This document shows positions 22,340 through 33,201 of a stretch of DNA of 64,000 nt, one piece after another. The notes beneath the pieces are model-generated. The model did no database searches, was not told the DNA's origin, and was given only the letters and a program-made list of their open reading frames with translations. The translations under genes were made by a program, and so were the position numbers. Origin of the DNA: Cokeromyces recurvatus (lineage: Eukaryota > Mucoromycota > Mucoromycetes > Mucorales > Mucoraceae); the NCBI RefSeq assembly GCF_025118155.1, contig NW_026251404.1, forward strand, positions 62,001 to 126,000, given 5' to 3'. The first letter of the stretch is position 1, and each line of letters starts with the position of its first letter.

Positions 22340-24361
22340 ATTAACTGAATGAATGATTATATGAAAAATGTGAATATAATATACATATAAATATACATAA
22401 TATTCGAAATAAATAAAGAATAAGAAGCTTAATTTAAGAAGGAAAAAAAGAAAAAGAAAAATTACATTCTATGTAGGATACTGATATACCTTTCGAATAT
22501 CTACTACAAATTTTCGTCAATTAATATTACAAGTGATAAAGAAGACAATATTGTACTGTCCACAAAGCTAAAATATGTATTTAGATGTTCGTTATACAGT
22601 CTTTTAATGAAATAATTCTATTTTTAAAGGCATAATTAATATACGTTGTCTATTCATAGCGATTGCTTTTAGACTTATAAAATGAAAGCGTCCTTTTCCT
22701 TTTTCTCTCTAAATTAAACTATTTATTCAGATACACTTAGTACTACATGTAATATCAAAGCAATAGCTATAAAACTCATAATAAAGTTCCGTCCATCACT
22801 CTAAAATACTAGGGGCATATCTCACTATCAAAATTTGTTATATCATGTCTTTATGCAATTATGCGTATACTTTATTCAAATCAATATATGAGTTTTGATA
22901 CAGAAATGTAGTGTAAATGAAATTTAATACAACATTATCCCAGTCAGTGGGTATTGAATACAGAGCCCCATATCCTGCTGCTATAGTCAAGCGACTGTTT
23001 AGCATTAAGCAGCTTTTTTTTTTCTTTCGATCAGTCAGTTATCGATAGATAATATTAATACTACTTCCAAAGATACTCTATTTTCTTCTTCTTTTTTCAT
23101 TAATTTTTTTTCTTTCAAATAATAATTCAATGATTATTAAAACAAGTTACTTCGAGTTAATAGCCCTTTATTTAACGGCAGGTTAATAACAACATTTGAA
23201 CAAACACTATCAAAGTAGATATTTTTTCTTTAAGCTTTTTGTGAATACTTCTTTATGAGTTATGGATGTTGTATAGTTTATATCTATCATTTAAAATCAT
23301 AAATAGAATAAGGTCACAATAAGTCAACGAGACCGAACAATAGTTCTAGAAGTTGATTACTTTAAATAGTGGACTATTTATAACATAAGAATATGTGAGA
23401 TCAAAGAATAATATTTAACGTCCTTAAGTTTATAACTCACGAATAAGTATACATGAATAAGTTGAAATCCCTTCTTTTATATTTTGTTTATCCAAGTACT
23501 TTAAATCTAGAGTAATTAACACTGTTTACCTTACTAAAACATAGAGTTTCCTTACCTTGGGGCATCCTCATATATATCATGGATAATCATTGTTTATTTC
23601 TTAATACTCGCTTCCAGATGATTTTAATGCTTATATCAATTTTTTTTTGACAAAGATTTTTGCTATCACTGTCAAGTAAATAACAAAGTATTCTATACTA
23701 TATATAAAAAAAAGCATGAAAAAGTATTATAAGTCTTTGACGAATAATTATATTTATGGAGAATAGAATCAATTTATTGGTATCAGTAGGAAAAAGCTTG
23801 CTTATAAAGAAAGGCGTTTGCAATAGAGAATAATGGCTACAGAATATATATATATATATAATGGCTGATACATTTATGAAAGAATGCTTTTATGCTTTAC
23901 GAAACGTACTCGTGAGAGCCCTTTTGCTTCTTCCAGCTAAATAAGGATTAAACTCATACGAGTGACTATTTAGAGGTAAATAAAGGCATCCAGTGTACCT
24001 GATAAATGACTGACTTTTTAAGTTGTTGCAGGTTATTTTTAACGTATATTATATAACAGTTCTACCTACAAACTCGACTTTATTCATCCAACGTCTAAAA
24101 CTAAATAAAATCTAATTGAATATAATATCAATCTCAAGTTGCAATTGTAGCTTAATGTTGTTGTTTAGTGTCGAAGAGAGGTTGCTGAGCTTTAATCTTT
24201 TAAACAATTCTTGTAAGATTAAATTCCGAAAAAAAAAAGAGTCGTAAAGTATCGCCGTAAAGTGTAGTAGAACAATAGATGGACAATAATTGTAACAATA
24301 AGTGCGCGCCTTTTTTTTTTTTTATTATTATTATTATTTATTTTTTCCTTAAATAATAAAA
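22340..24361. other. 2-kb gene-free region upstream of ERG26
   Basis: No reading frame, tRNA-like box pair or known element was recognised. The 3' flank of U2B'' contains AATAAATAAAG near 22407-22425. The end near 24310-24345 is a T run and ATT repeats before the ERG26 start. The composition is less homopolymer-rich than other gaps, so an unrecognised non-coding RNA or decayed element cannot be excluded. Confidence 0.5.
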
Positions 24362-25482
24362 ATGCATAGCTATCTTGTTATTGGTGGTCATGGTTTCTTA
24401 GGCCAACACGTTCAGGAACAGATTCGACTTCGTAATGATGGTTCCACTATTGCTGTCTTTGATATATCTGAACCTAAGGAGCCTAAACCAGATGTGAAGT
24501 ATTTTACAGGTGATTTACGTAAATTCGACGATGTTTATAATGCACTTGAAGGCATTACAGCTGTCATCCATACTGCATCTCCACCTCATGTAAATACAAG
24601 TAATCCACCTCGAGATCTTTATTTTGGTATTAATGTCGATGGTACTTTGAACATCATCAAAGCTTGTCAAGAGAGAAAGATTAAGGTTTTGGTAGTTACC
24701 AGTTCTGGTAGTGTTATTTCTACAGGTGAGCCTATGGTGAATATTGATGAATCGACACCTTATCCTCCCAAAGCCATTGATGTATACACAGAATCTAAGG
24801 TAGAAAAAAAAATGAAATAATAATAAATAGAACTTTGCTTACTTACTCATATTAAACCTATTATCAGATGGAATGTGAAAAGGTGGTCCTAAAGGCAAAT
24901 GGACAAGGTGGATTATTAACTTGTACTATTCGTCCTTCGGCTATTTTTGGTCCAGGAGATAGACAACTTATTCCTGGTATGATTGAAGTGTGTGAACGAG
25001 GTCAACATCGCTTCCAGATTGGTAATAATCAATCCTTGATGGATTTCACTTATGTTGGTAACGTTGCTTATGCACATGTACTTGCTGCTGAAAAATTGTC
25101 TATCCCTGACTCTGGTGCAGCAGGTCAAGCTTTCAATTTGACCAATGGTACACCTGTCCCCTTTTGGGATTTTGCATCTCGTGTCTGGGCAGAACATGGA
25201 TATTACATGCCTAATAACAAAAAGATCATTTTATCTTATAACGCCAGTATGTTCATTGCTCTCATTAGCGAAACAATCTTTAGTTTTAAGGAATTATTTT
25301 GGGATAGAAGTCAACTTAAAGAAGGCATGTCCCGTGCTCGAATTAAGCAGGCCATGTCCTCTCGTTACTTTAATATTAATAAGGCGAAAACTATCTTGGG
25401 TTATGAGCCTAAAATAGGTCTTGATGAAGGTATCAAAATCAGTGTAGCTGATTATGAAGCTCATCATTCAAATAAAAAATAA
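24362..25482 (+). CDS. ERG26: Sterol-4-alpha-carboxylate 3-dehydrogenase (ERG26-like)
   Basis: Two exons (24362-24799 and 24868-25482) give 350 aa, matching ERG26 length. The enzyme oxidises and decarboxylates 4-carboxysterols with NAD(P)+ during C4 demethylation in ergosterol synthesis at the ER. The Rossmann motif GGHGFLG is at residues 8-14 and the catalytic Y142-x3-K146 (YTESK) falls at the end of exon 1. CTIRPSAIFGPGDRQL is the substrate-binding segment typical of 3-beta-HSD/ERG26 enzymes, and the tail has YFNINKAKTILGYEPKIGL. Other members of the 3-beta-HSD superfamily are possible but less likely given the GPGDRQL context. The gene converges on RPB3 with 13 nt between the two stop codons. 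Confidence 0.85.
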
Positions 25483-25495
25483 ATTTATTATACTT

Positions 25496-26862
25496 TTAAT
25501 AATTACTCCAAGCGTTAGCATTGCCCTGTTCTTTAGTATCAACTTCTTCTTGAATTTGCATTTGAACATATGCAAGTTTATCAACTAAAGTTTTCATTGC
25601 CATTGTAACTATTTCCTCTGGTGGTAAAGATCCAACGGACTAATCATTTTATGCAAAAAGTTATATAAAGACCTGCTATTTAAATTCATTTTTTTTTTTT
25701 TTACCTCTGCTTCAAAATAAAACTTATCTGGCTTAGCATTATAATCAAAGGCTAAATAAATAAAAGGGTTAATAAAGTTTTTTTTTTCTTTTATCCATAT
25801 TTAAAATCTTATATCAACATACGGGCATTTTTATCTGGGGGCGTCTCGAATTGTGCATTTTTGCCCAAAGGCCTATACAAGTTATTTTATCACGTTAACT
25901 TTACAAATTAAAAAAAAAAAAAAATTGTATCAACTATCAAAACTTTACCATTCATCTTCACTCTCTTCAAACCAATATGTAGTATGTCTTAATTTATTAT
26001 AAGGGTCGTATTCAAAGGCAACACCACTTACAGGACTCCATTTAGCATGTTCTTTTGCCACACCCTACATAGGACACGTTATTATTTACACTCTATTTGT
26101 GAGGGGCTATTTATTTTACCTTTTTAGCGATACATTTTAACTTTAACTCATGACCTTTACGTAACTTTACTAAAAGGATACCAGAATCTTCCTTATCTAA
26201 TTAACACGTATTTTTAGTATTTTCATCTTTCTTTCTTTCTAATATGTATATATATATACCTTGAAATACAGGCATAAATGAAGGATTTGATGAAATTAGT
26301 TCTCTTGTTGTAACATCTTTAGTTCTATCCTCTGTACATTTTACATGAAGTGTTAATTCTACTGAACATTCTGGACAATATTGAGAACATGTACAATCCT
26401 AAGACCCAAATCAATTAGTCAAGATAGTCTTAAACATGTATTTCTAATCCTTACTCTTGTATAACGTAATTTATCAACATATTTACTATCAATAGGAACC
26501 ATACCAAGACGATGAGCTATAAATTCGTCTGCTAAAACAGTTGTATTTGTCTCGATTTCGACCATGTCAATAGCTTTATAAAATTATTAATAAATTACAT
26601 CTTTACTGATTATATATATATATGTATATATTTATTTATAACTACCAACTGTAGGAACTTCAGCAATCATAACTCGACGTAGGGCATTGGCAACACTATT
26701 TAAAAGTTAATTGTTTATATAAATTTATACATATTTCTATATTGTATACAATTGATTATACCTCAAGTCGGTATCACTTAGAACAAAATTAATACGGTCT
26801 TTCGTAAGCTCTCGAATGGTGATGTTAGGGCCACTAAGTCCATATGAGCCTGAGATGTCCAT
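25496..26862 (-). CDS. RPB3: RNA polymerase II subunit RPB3
   Basis: Nine exons on the minus strand (26862-26762, 26695-26646, 26573-26455, 26398-26260, 26196-26120, 26064-25949, 25872-25823, 25751-25705, 25639-25496) give 280 aa. RPB3 pairs with RPB11 as the alpha-like dimer that nucleates Pol II assembly. The dimerisation domain begins [20 protein letters not shown] and continues [17 protein letters not shown]. The zinc-binding loop of the family is C92-x-C94-x3-C98-x2-C101 ([10 protein letters not shown]). The conserved region [18 protein letters not shown] lies near the C-terminus. Introns are short, and phases 0, 1 and 2 are all used. No key residue appears to be missing. Confidence 0.93.
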
Positions 26863-27202
26863 AATAATATATTAATAATAACTCTAATAAAATAAAAATA
26901 TATGTGTATTTGTATATATAAAATAAAATAAAAAAGGCTTTGTGATATAGTACAAGAAATAGGTGTTTCTTTCTTTCACAGTTAAAAAAAAAAAAAGGAA
27001 TTTTGACATTTATAAGAAACAGTCACACAACTACAATAGAAAGATACAAAAAAAAAAGCAATATCATATCCATAGTATGATAATGCTTTTTATTTATTTA
27101 TTTATTTATATATTGTTTCCACAAATGATAATACAATCATTTCACTTTCATTGTTAATAAAAACAAACAAACACACACACACACACACACAAAACGAATC
27201 GC
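26863..27202. repeat. RPB3/DCP1 intergenic gap with CA repeat
   Basis: The gap holds the RPB3 promoter side and the DCP1 3' flank. It includes a TTTA repeat (about 27087-27108) and a CA run at about 27170-27191. No gene is seen. Confidence 0.6.
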
Positions 27203-28682
27203 TTAAAGAGTTGGATGATTAGTAGAAGAACCCATTTGACTTTCATAATTTTTATAAAGTACGTCAAAAAAAGTTGGATCACACTAGAGTAGAGTACACA
27301 CACAAAGTTAAATATACAAATAAAGTTAAATAAAAAATTGTATACCATTACCTGAATCATATTTAATAATTGCTGAATAAATTCCGGCTTTGATAATAAA
27401 GGTCTATTAGCAAATCGTCTGCTTATTTCAGGGCCCATTAAACCAATAGCTTGCTGAGGTAATAAGGGCATGCCTACAAGAGGTTGAGGTAAAGGAGGTA
27501 GAGGTGGAGGAAGACCTCCGTGAAGTGCTTGTAATAATGTATTAGGGTTTCGCTGATTATTAGGTGAAGCTACAGGTGATGACATAAAAGGAGGATAAAA
27601 AGGTTTTGTTAATTCACCATTGGCGATAATTCGTCGTGTGTTAGGAGGTATGTGATTGTTATTTTCAGTATTTGATCCAGTCATATCATCAATGAAAAGG
27701 TTTTTTAGTTTATTACTAAGCATATTTTCGGGCTGCTGCTGTTGCTGCATTAAATGCATATTATTACTATTATTACTATTATTGTTATAGGGTGTCATCA
27801 TTATTGGCTGACTGGTACTGCCATTATGATTAGTTGGTGATGATTGTGGTTGATTATTTCCTGTCAATACACGTAATAAATCATTTCCAGCGTTTTGTAA
27901 AGTTGGATGATTTGGTGATGGTGCTACCTTTGGAGCTGTTGTAGCATTTTTTAGCATTTGTAAAATATCCACTTTTGATTCAACAGGTTTTGGTTGAGCA
28001 GAAGGTAAAGTCTTCATGCCTTCATGTAGCCTGTATAAATTATAGTTTAATATATCTAATTTCTCTTATACATTTCCCTTCTTCTTCTTCAAAAAAAAAA
28101 ATAATAATAATAATAATAAAAGTTTACTTCATTATCTTTGCTAGTATACGTTCACGATCTTTTTTTTCATATAACCATAATGCGCATGCTTCACCTATTA
28201 TATTGCATAAGTCTTTGTTAAATACCTCCCCAGGTCTGCAATACCTTCACTTGTTTTATAAATAATAAACTCATCTGTTAGATTAATTTCTTCAAAATCT
28301 GTTAATTGTAGAGAAAAGTTTTCTATAGATAATCTGTTAAGAAGGTATAAACTAAAGTAAGGAGCGCTTTTTCTGTCAAGTTATTCGTAAGTAATGTATA
28401 ATTAGTGAAATTGAATATAAATAATTTTATATACTCTTTATTTTTTTTTTTACCCTTGTGTCAAAAATATGACACCTTCATAACCAAGTTTTTCCTATAA
28501 TATGCTTTCATTTAATCATTGCTATACTAGCTTTAAACATTAAAGCATTTTACCCAACTTGTTTTTTCGGTGTCAAATTTATAAACTACAGCATGCGCAG
28601 ATTGGTCTAGAATGTCGCATATATTAGGATCGTGTTTTTTTAAAACGTCTAGGTTTAACTTTTTTCGTGCAATTAAATCCAT
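27203..28682 (-). CDS. DCP1: mRNA-decapping enzyme subunit 1 (DCP1)
   Basis: Six exons on the minus strand (28682-28554, 28494-28454, 28372-28245, 28194-28128, 28030-27352, 27283-27203) give about 374 aa. DCP1 is the EVH1-fold activator of the DCP2 decapping nuclease in 5'-3' mRNA decay and P-bodies. The EVH1 domain spans about residues 10-145: DQSAHAVVYKFD, WEKLGYEGVIFLTQ, FSLYLLNRLSIENF and ALWLYEKKDRERI. A long Asn/Gln/Pro-rich linker follows. The last two exons encode the trimerisation helix region, with DPTFFDVLYKNYESQ, as in animal DCP1. S. cerevisiae Dcp1 lacks this C-terminal part, so the animal-like form is retained here. The donor at 28244 was chosen over a later one because only it keeps frame and gives YKTSEGEACALWLY. 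Confidence 0.9.
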
Positions 28683-29132
28683 TAGTTTTTTTTTTTTTTA
28701 AAAAAAATGTTTTTGAGATGACTATTTAAAAAAAAAAAAAAAGAAAAGAAAAAAAAGAGAGAGATTTATTCAAAGGTTTTACAATAATGGAAAAATGCAC
28801 GTGACTCTTTTTAAAGGCACAAAATGCTTGAAAAAAAAAATCGACATAACTCTTCAGCTTCTTAAAAATTTATGCAAGTAGGCAAAAAAGACAGTTTATT
28901 TTCTCTATTTGCAACATTTGGTTTTGTATCTAGACTTTCTAATGTCTTTTTTTTTATGCTTATAAATAGTATAGCTTCTTCTTCTTTCCAATACTTACAG
29001 AAGATTCTTTAAATAAACAAATAAAAAAAAATGACTTTTTCCTTTATTGATTATTACATGACTTGGAGACTATATACATATAAACCATTAAAGAAGATCT
29101 ATATCCATATAGATTTTACTCTATTAATTGTA
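28683..29132. other. DCP1/MPP6 intergenic gap
   Basis: This is the 5' flank of DCP1 and the 3' flank of MPP6, A/T-rich with several A and T runs. No supported gene is seen. Confidence 0.55.
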
Positions 29133-29819
29133 TTATTCTGGCTTGATAAATGTCGCCGCCGCTGCAGTTTTAGCCTTTTTGGTTACATTCAATTCATTTT
29201 CCCCTTTTCTCTTTTTTGACTTTTTCTTTGACACTTCTCTAATCGTAAGCATTTGCTGACTGAATTCCTTATCCGTTGTTTGATTTTGTTTTTCTACTGT
29301 TTCTTCACGTTCCAAACGTTGCTTCTTTTCTTCTTCTGCTGTAATAGCCTATTAAAATACATTGAATGTATTATTTTCATACTAAAGGAGAAATAGAAAT
29401 AGAAGAAAAAAAAATTTTTTTTTTACCTCTATTTGCTTATTAAAACTCTTAAATGATTGTCTACCTGATATTGTATCCATTGTAAAAGGTAAATAGCTTG
29501 GTTGATATTGGATTTGTATTTTACTATACATACATAGACAGAGAATATTATTTTAATAAAAACCTTATAATGATTACTTTATACAAGACTTTACGGTTTT
29601 TGTGCTTCTGTTTGCTTTGTATCCAGAACCCATTCTGCTTCTGATACAACACGTTTACGCTCTTTTTCTAATTGCTCTTGAGCTTCTTTCTCCATAGATC
29701 GTTGCATGAACTACGTAATTATTAATACTTGTTTTTTATTTGTGAATGTTGTAATTCACCTTCATTCCTAGAAGCCTGCTTGAAGGCTTTCTACCTTCGG
29801 TCTTTACATTGGTTGCCAT
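29133..29819 (-). CDS. MPP6: MPP6 (M-phase phosphoprotein 6), nuclear exosome cofactor
   Basis: Four exons (29819-29760, 29710-29595, 29523-29427, 29348-29133) give 162 aa. The N-terminus SSRLLGMKFMQRS matches the diagnostic KLxxMKFMQR motif of MPP6, which binds RRP40 on the nuclear exosome and tethers MTR4. It is followed by EAEWVLD and, further on, the GRQSFKSFNKQIE box that also characterises the family. The C-terminus is lysine-rich (SKKKSKKRKGENE, TKKAKTAA), consistent with nuclear localisation and RNA binding. The role is processing and decay of structured nuclear RNAs. The gene is head to head with Y14, with 233 nt between start codons. Confidence 0.85.
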
Positions 29820-30052
29820 TATTGATTTAATTTTATTTGTCAAATGTCAATAAAAGAAAAAAAAAAGCTTGTGTGTAGGTGTATCAATCTTTTTTTTTTT
29901 TTTTGTAGAAAAAAAAATAATGATAATTAGACCATTTGTGACTGGCAGACTGTTTTTTATTTATTTATTCTTTTTTTTTTATTATTTTTTTTATTTTTTT
30001 AATTCATCTTGACAGCATATAACATCTTTAATAATAATAATAAATAGTAAAC
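29820..30052. promoter_or_regulatory. Shared bidirectional promoter, MPP6/Y14
   Basis: A 233-nt spacer between two divergent start codons contains poly-T/poly-A runs near 29889-29920 and 29971-30000. Both genes encode nuclear RNA-processing factors. Co-regulation is an inference from the geometry. Confidence 0.5.
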
Positions 30053-30378
30053 ATGTCTAGATCACCTGAACGAATGAATATTGACGAAGGTTTTTAATTT
30101 ACTCAAAAAAAAAAAATAAATAAGTAAATAAATAAATAAATATAATGAGTAACTAAACGTAAATTTATTTAATAGAATTCAGAATTAGAGGTCGAGGAAT
30201 TTCAAATAATGATAGTACGTAGTATATAAACCATTATTTATCATGTATGGATATTAACGTGTTTAAACAGCACGACGTTCTGGTAGAGATACTATGGATG
30301 AAGATTCAGAGCCTGTTCGTTGTAAGTATTTAATGAGTTATACATGAGCATTAAGAGAATTTAATTTTTTTTTATTTT

Positions 30379-30416
<38 letters not shown>

Positions 30417-30805
30417 TTCATATATAAAAGCCATAGAAGGATGGATTATTATTGTACGTGGACTTCATGAAGAAACTGACGAGGAAACATTGGCAGAGAA
30501 ATTTATGGAATATGGATCAATTAAAAATATTCACTTAAACTTAGATAGACGTACAGGTTATGTTAAGGTAATATATATAGATGTAATGAAAAACACTTGT
30601 GCAGATTGTCTAATGTATATAATAGGGTTATGCATTTATTGAATATGAGGCTCGTAAAGAAGCAGAAGAAGCTATTATGGATGCTAATGGTACAAAATTC
30701 ATTGGAGAAACTATTAAAGTTGATTACGCCTTTATTAAAGGCCCATCAGTGGTTAATGATAGACGTGGTAGACGTGATAGAAGTCTGAGCCCCAATAGAA
30801 ACTAA
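30053..30805 (+). CDS. RBM8A: Exon junction complex protein Y14 (RBM8A)
   Basis: Five exons (30053-30089, 30176-30214, 30271-30321, 30431-30567, 30626-30805) give 147 aa. Y14 pairs with MAGO on spliced mRNA as part of the exon junction complex, which marks introns for nonsense-mediated decay and export. The N-terminus is short and carries RGRGISNN and an acidic stretch (DEDSEP). The conserved [13 protein letters not shown] introduces a single RRM (about 57-137) with RNP1 [12 protein letters not shown] and the family segment [16 protein letters not shown]. The tail [11 protein letters not shown] is a typical RS-type end with a phosphorylatable serine. The first three exons are tiny (37, 39 and 51 nt). 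The donor of exon 1 (GTTTTT) is weak but needed for phase. Confidence 0.93.
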
Positions 30806-31142
30806 TAAAGGACTATTTGATTCATAACAATATTTATATAACTGTACTCATTATACACGTTTTTATACGATAAAAGTGCTAAATATTATTTTTTATATAA
30901 ACCCAAATGCGCGTAAAAATTAAATAAACGTATGTGTTTCATTATTAAAAAAAAAAAAGGGGAAGGAAAGAATGAAAGAAAAGTTTCCTTCCCAATAAAC
31001 CAAGTAAGAAGTTCTATTTTGCGTCTAAATAATTATATAGAGTTTTAAAAACCATTCATATAATGTGATTTCTAGCTGTATAATTCTGTCGAAAATCTTT
31101 TGAATCAAGCAAATATCCACCAGTATAAGTTGTATCTAATTT

Positions 31143-31184
<42 letters not shown>

Positions 31185-33201
31185 TATTCGGTAAAATTGA
31201 AGTTTGAATAATAAAGTGGAGGTCTATATGTATCAAGTGACGAGAGTAATAGCAAGTGCTTATACTTTAGCTAAAAAGAAAGAAGGAGAGGAAAAGATTG
31301 AAATTTATTTACAAAAGATACCAAACAAACTGTGGGCAACATACAAATAACTTGGTCTGATATCATCAACTCAAATATGCATATTTCTTGTACTTGGTCC
31401 TATTATTAAAAAAGTTAAAATGTATGAGCATTTATCGTGCCTTCAACACATAACATATTTTTATTAATTTACGACATCATTGTTAGAAAAGAAATATTCT
31501 CCAGCTTAAATATAATATGCAGATACATCTTTGATTTATTTAATTAATTTGTTTGTCTTTGGATAATTGACAGGTTATTGTGGTGAGTTTAGTGATATAT
31601 TCTTCGTCAGTATTAAATTCAAATATTTAGCATAGTCGAGTAAATTATAAGTAAAGCACAAATAGTGTAATTAGCAATAATGGGCTATGGATTACCTAAA
31701 ATAGTATTGAACTAACTTATGACTGTTAAACCTAGGTAGATATTTAGCAGTATTCACAGAATAAATCAACGCTTTTTTTAATTTTGGAGTAAAGACATTA
31801 TATATTGTTATGGAGAACTACTAGTATGCTGTTCCTTAAGCTGAATATCCTAAACCAATTTGCGGAGTTAGCCTTTTCTTTTCTTTTTTTTTTTAAAATA
31901 AAAGGGCTACGATGAACAAAAGAATGTATTCTACTAATTCATGTATTCAGAAGAGAAGCTAGGGAATACTATCTAAACTATAAAGTATTGATCGAAAAAT
32001 CATTTTAAATTTAGCTTAAAACTCGCGACTTTATCATCAGCAAGCAAGTCCTCGAGTGATAGTAAAATAGGATCCTTTCTTTTTTTTTTTTTTTTAAAAA
32101 AAAAGTAATATATTTATCTTTTCATGTTGAATAATCTACAGCTTTAATTGATTGTAGTACACAGACTAAAAATTGCAGATATTATATTTGTTCATACTTG
32201 AAATTGTTTGCACTCTTTGATTGACAGGTGTTGTGGCTTTTGATAGTTTAGAGCATACAAATTTTAACGGTAGTAGCAGAGTGAGAAATTTAGTGTTAAG
32301 TGGTTCAAAGTACCTGAACAAGTTATCTTAAATACACAACTTCTATTCTAATGCTCATTATAATAATAAAAAGTTCCCTTTTAAATCTTTAAACTCAATC
32401 AGTTATTATAGTCTCCTGACTGACTTTTTTCTTTCTTTTTATATGCAGAATTTAATTCCACTTATCTTTGAACTGAATCAATTTTCTATTGTAAATAGAT
32501 ATAAATATTTATATATTTTTTATGAGAATGTCACGAAAAAAAAGGCCTTGGAAAAAAAAAGAAAAGCATCATCATGATTCTCTTCTAATAATCATTCTCA
32601 GTATGCTTACACTCTGTTCTTTTACTTTTCTTTAATAAATAAATAAAAGTAGAGTATTTAATTGAACCTAATTATAATCTAATCTATGATATCATCATGC
32701 TAATCAAAGCATTTATCATTTATGAATAATTTGTATACTCATATGACACTTTCGAGTCCAGTACTTTTCTTCTTTTTTTCGGGTTCGAATATGTGTAACT
32801 ATTTTTTAAAATGCAAATAATAGTACTGGCTTATGAAAACATTTATGTTAGCATTGCTTATGTTCATTCCATTTTTTTTATTTTTTTTATTTATTTATTT
32901 CTTGTTTGTTTTATAAAGATGCTTATTAACGCGTCTTGAAATAAAAAAAAAATGTTTAGGAATAAACGTGTGAATCCGAAATTTATCAAGATAATCGTCC
33001 AATGGATAATTCCAGATTATTAAGAGGAGATCGGATTTCGCTTCTGGAAAGCTAAAAAATTTTTGGAAGTCAGGCCTATTACGAAAAAAAAAAAAAAAAA
33101 AGATATATAAGTTATCAGCATTACGTATCTCTTTTATACTTCTTTTTTTTTCTTTTCTTCTTTTTTTCTTTTTTTTTTTCTTTAATATAAATTAATTCAT
33201 C
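30806..33201. other. 2.4-kb gene-free region including PGK promoter
   Basis: No gene is recognised. Contents: the Y14 3' flank, an A38 run at 31145-31182, many short A/T runs and, near the end, the PGK core promoter. Long upstream regions are unusual in this otherwise compact window and may reflect the strong regulation of PGK or an old insertion. Confidence 0.5.
33104..33110 (+). promoter_or_regulatory. Candidate TATA box of PGK
   Basis: TATATAA lies about 92 nt upstream of the PGK start codon. It is followed by a continuous pyrimidine-rich tract (about 33128-33182), as is typical of strongly expressed fungal genes. The assignment is inferred. Confidence 0.45.

Noticed and set aside
24362..25482. 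Sterol gene cluster with ERG7
   Set aside because: ERG7 is about 12 kb away with five unrelated genes between (RPB3, DCP1, MPP6, Y14, PGK and DRG1 region), so linkage is probably chance.
32779..32790. GGGTTCGAATAT resembling a tRNA B box
   Set aside because: The downstream bases do not pair into a T-arm and no A box lies at the right distance.
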